From positions 3,782,001-3,846,000 of the forward strand of contig NC_016604.1 of NCBI RefSeq assembly GCF_000230895.2: 64,000 nt of DNA, in the 5' to 3' direction. Below the pieces are notes generated by a model. The model searched no databases, was not told the DNA's origin, and was given only the letters and a program-made list of their open reading frames with translations. Within the stretch, counting starts at the first letter, position 1. Each line of letters starts with the position of its first letter. A program made the translations under genes and the position numbers. Below, piece after piece: positions 62,026-64,000 of this stretch. The stretch is from Mycolicibacterium rhodesiae NBB3 (GTDB lineage Bacteria > Actinomycetota > Actinomycetes > Mycobacteriales > Mycobacteriaceae).

Positions 62026-63630
62026 TCAGACCGGAAGCGCCAGCCGAGTCGGTTCGTCGTGTCCACGCAACGTCACCGAATCGCCGAGAGTCCAGTGCGC
62101 GCGTTCGCTCTCGTCGGCATTCGAGACCGCGTCTGAGGACGCCAGCAGGTGTCCGGACTCTTCTTTGGCCAGTTCGCACAGCCGGGCGGCTTCGTTGACC
62201 GGTTCGCCGATCACGGTGTACTCGAAGCGTTCGTTGGCGCCCACGTTGCCCGCCACTGCCATCCCCGCCGCGATACCGATACCTGCCTCACACTCGGGTG
62301 CCTCGTCATGGATCCGACGGGCGATCGCACGTCCGGCGGCCAGCGCCTCGCCTTCCGGATTCTCGAGGTGATTGGGCGCGCCGAACACGGCCAGCGCCGC
62401 GTCGCCCTCGAATTTGTTGACGAACCCGTGGTGACGATCGACCTCGTCGACGATCACGGCGAAAAACCGATTCAACAGATCGACCACTTCGGTCGCCGGC
62501 CGGCCGGTCACCAACTGGGTGGACCCGATGATGTCGACGAAGATCACCGCGACGTGGCGCTCCTCGCCGCCCAGCTTCGGTCGCTGTTTTTCCGCCGCGG
62601 CAGCCACCTCACGGCCGACGTGCCTGCCGAACAGATCCCGAACCCGCTCGCGCTCCTTCAGACCCTCGACCATCGAGTTGAAACCGCGCTGCAGCTGTCC
62701 GAGTTCGGTTCCGTCGAACACCACCAAGCTGGTGTCGAGCTCGCCCCGCTCGACGCGGTTGAGCGCCGCGCGGACACCCCGCACCGGCGTGACCGTCAAC
62801 CAGGCCAGGATCCACATCAGGATGAAGCCGAAGATCAACGCGAACGCAGCGAGGATCATGACGGCGACGGTGAACTGCTTCGGCGTCACGTTCTGCTGAA
62901 GCAGCGTGATCAAGGCGGCCAGAAAGATCCCGAGCACCGGAACACCCGAGCCAAGGGCCCAGACCAACATCGTGCGACCCATGATGCCTTCGGCGATACG
63001 ACGCGGAGGCTTGCCCGCCTCGAGCGCCTGTGCCGCGACGGGCCGCAGCGCGAACTCCGTGAACAGGTAACAGCTGGCCGAGACGACGATGCCGGGAAAG
63101 CTGATGCCCAACAACCACTTCGGGACGAAGTCAGAGTTGACCCGCGCGTACAGGAACGTGAGCACGATGGTGCCGATGCCCCACAGGACCAGCAGCACAC
63201 GTGTCAACCGCCACGGCGCGTAGAAGGTGTTGCGCTGATCCTCGCGAGTAGGCGGTCGTTCCTCGATCGCCCAGCGCACGTTGTTCATCACCCGCCGGGT
63301 CGCCCAGAAGACCCCGACGATCAGCGCGGTCGCGACATAGATCGGCACCGCGATGAACGTGATCCAGCGGACTTCGGGTTCGAACACGCTCGGCGTCGGG
63401 AAGGCGACGATGACCACGAGCGACGCGACCCCGATCCCGATGAGATTCGCGACGATCACGAATACGGTGAGAATGATCTGGATGCGCACGCGCCGTCGGC
63501 GTTGGCTCTCGGATACCCGGCCCAACACCCATGAGCCGTATTCGGGCGTGGCGGGTACGCGGCTGCTCTGGCGTGTCACCCGCTCCAGCACCCGACCGAG
63601 CCGTTGGGCGACGCTCTTGTTGGCGGTCAT
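62026..63630 (-). CDS. Membrane-bound class III adenylate cyclase with HAMP domain
   Basis: 534 residues: six membrane segments (about 50-75, 90-112, 143-160, 173-193, 218-242, 255-280), a HAMP linker (about 275-325) and a class III cyclase domain from about 355. Metal Asp366 (FVDIIGS) and Asp410 (NKFEGDAAL), adenine-selecting Lys406, and Asn/Arg of VIGEPVNEAARLCE are all present, so the enzyme should be active. Matches the M. tuberculosis Rv1318c-Rv1320c family next to alkA. Makes cAMP. Confidence 0.93.
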   Translation of the reverse strand: MTANKSVAQRLGRVLERVTRQSSRVPATPEYGSWVLGRVSESQRRRRVRIQIILTVFVIVANLIGIGVASLVVIVAFPTPSVFEPEVRWITFIAVPIYVATALIVGVFWATRRVMNNVRWAIEERPPTREDQRNTFYAPWRLTRVLLVLWGIGTIVLTFLYARVNSDFVPKWLLGISFPGIVVSASCYLFTEFALRPVAAQALEAGKPPRRIAEGIMGRTMLVWALGSGVPVLGIFLAALITLLQQNVTPKQFTVAVMILAAFALIFGFILMWILAWLTVTPVRGVRAALNRVERGELDTSLVVFDGTELGQLQRGFNSMVEGLKERERVRDLFGRHVGREVAAAAEKQRPKLGGEERHVAVIFVDIIGSTQLVTGRPATEVVDLLNRFFAVIVDEVDRHHGFVNKFEGDAALAVFGAPNHLENPEGEALAAGRAIARRIHDEAPECEAGIGIAAGMAVAGNVGANERFEYTVIGEPVNEAARLCELAKEESGHLLASSDAVSNADESERAHWTLGDSVTLRGHDEPTRLALPV

Positions 63631-63664
63631 CGTGGCTAAAGCCTAGGTTGCCCTCCTGCCCGCC

Positions 63665-63670
63665 TAAGGT
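63665..63670 (+). promoter_or_regulatory. -10 box TAAGGT of nucS, leaderless
   Basis: TAAGGT ends 7 bases before the GTG at 63678, the leaderless spacing seen repeatedly in this window. Confidence 0.45.
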
Positions 63671-63677
63671 GGTTCGG

Positions 63678-64000
63678 GTGCGTCTCGTGATCGCCCAGTG
63701 CACCGTCGACTACGTCGGGCGCCTGACCGCTCATCTGCCGTCAGCCCGACGACTGTTGCTGATCAAGGCCGACGGGTCAGTCAGCATCCACGCCGACGAC
63801 CGCGCCTACAAGCCGCTGAACTGGATGAGCCCGCCCTGCTGGCTGACCGAAGAGCCCGACGGGCCTGCGCCGGTGTGGGTGGTTCAGAACAAGGCGGGAG
63901 AGCAGCTGCGCATCACCGTGGAAGACATCGAGCATGACTCCAGCCACGAACTCGGTGTGGACCCCGGATTGGTGAAGGACGGCGTCGAAGCGCATCTGCA
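63678..64000 (+). CDS. nucS: Mismatch-specific endonuclease NucS/EndoMS, N-terminal part
   Basis: Starts GTG 63678 (VRLVIAQCTVDYVGRLTAHLPSARRLLL) and runs off the window end; 107 complete codons are visible, ending ELGVDPGLVKDGVEAHL. This N-terminal half is the dimerisation and DNA-binding domain; the nuclease domain lies beyond the edge. NucS performs non-canonical mismatch repair in mycobacteria, which lack MutS/MutL. Gene order after the cyclase matches M. tuberculosis Rv1321. Confidence 0.93.
   Translation, partial: MRLVIAQCTVDYVGRLTAHLPSARRLLLIKADGSVSIHADDRAYKPLNWMSPPCWLTEEPDGPAPVWVVQNKAGEQLRITVEDIEHDSSHELGVDPGLVKDGVEAHL

Overview
The window is a high-GC actinobacterial chromosome segment, almost certainly from a rapidly growing Mycobacterium (Mycolicibacterium type). 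The order cysD-cysN, argS-lysA-hom-thrC-thrB-rho-rpmE-prfA-prmC-Sua5-wecA-atpIBEFHAGDC-DUF2550, PduO, murA-rrs-rrl-rrf, ogt-alkA, adenylate cyclase, nucS follows, from memory, the M. tuberculosis Rv1285-Rv1321 stretch. The 16S gene has the short helix 18 typical of rapid growers, the ATP synthase has the mycobacterial b-delta fusion, MurA has the mycobacterial Asp117, and many genes look leaderless.

Layout. 1-3.7 kb: sulfate activation (cysD end, cysNC, cysQ, an Rrf2 regulator), with tiny stop/start-overlapping ORFs built from a repeated element between the genes. 3.7-25.3 kb: an accessory stretch inserted between the Rrf2 gene and argS. It holds TetR regulators with clear operators, alpha/beta hydrolases, VOC proteins, a nitronate monooxygenase, an exported amine oxidase, a methyltransferase, a luciferase-like oxidoreductase, a decayed SnoaL/SDR locus, a candidate transmembrane terpene cyclase, secreted DUF732 and DUF4232 proteins, MarC, a TetR/quinone-oxidoreductase/sulfotransferase operon, and a LemA-M48 protease pair flanked by two near-identical isochorismatase-family genes.

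25.4-28.5 kb: a compact island bounded by an intact tRNA-Arg(CCG) and a 24-bp copy of that tRNA's 3' end, with no integrase inside. Its cargo is a GIY-YIG-like nuclease, then a tightly coupled operon of a Thoeris ThsB-like TIR protein, a HIT-family nucleotide hydrolase and a three-helix membrane protein with a Thr/Pro-rich tail, then two small unknown genes. This looks like an undescribed Thoeris-like, nucleotide-signalling defence cassette and is the strongest candidate for a new system here.

28.7-58.7 kb: conserved core, comprising the argS/lysine/threonine operon, rho, rpmE, prfA-prmC-Sua5-wecA, the ATP synthase operon, cobalamin adenosyltransferase, murA and one complete rRNA operon with two tandem promoters and a strong terminator. 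58.7-64 kb: a frameshifted lipoprotein gene, the overlapping alkylation-repair pair alkA-ogt, a secreted protein, a membrane class III adenylate cyclase and the start of nucS. Coordinates, motifs and repeats were read by eye; family names rest on recognised motifs and remembered homologues, not on searches.
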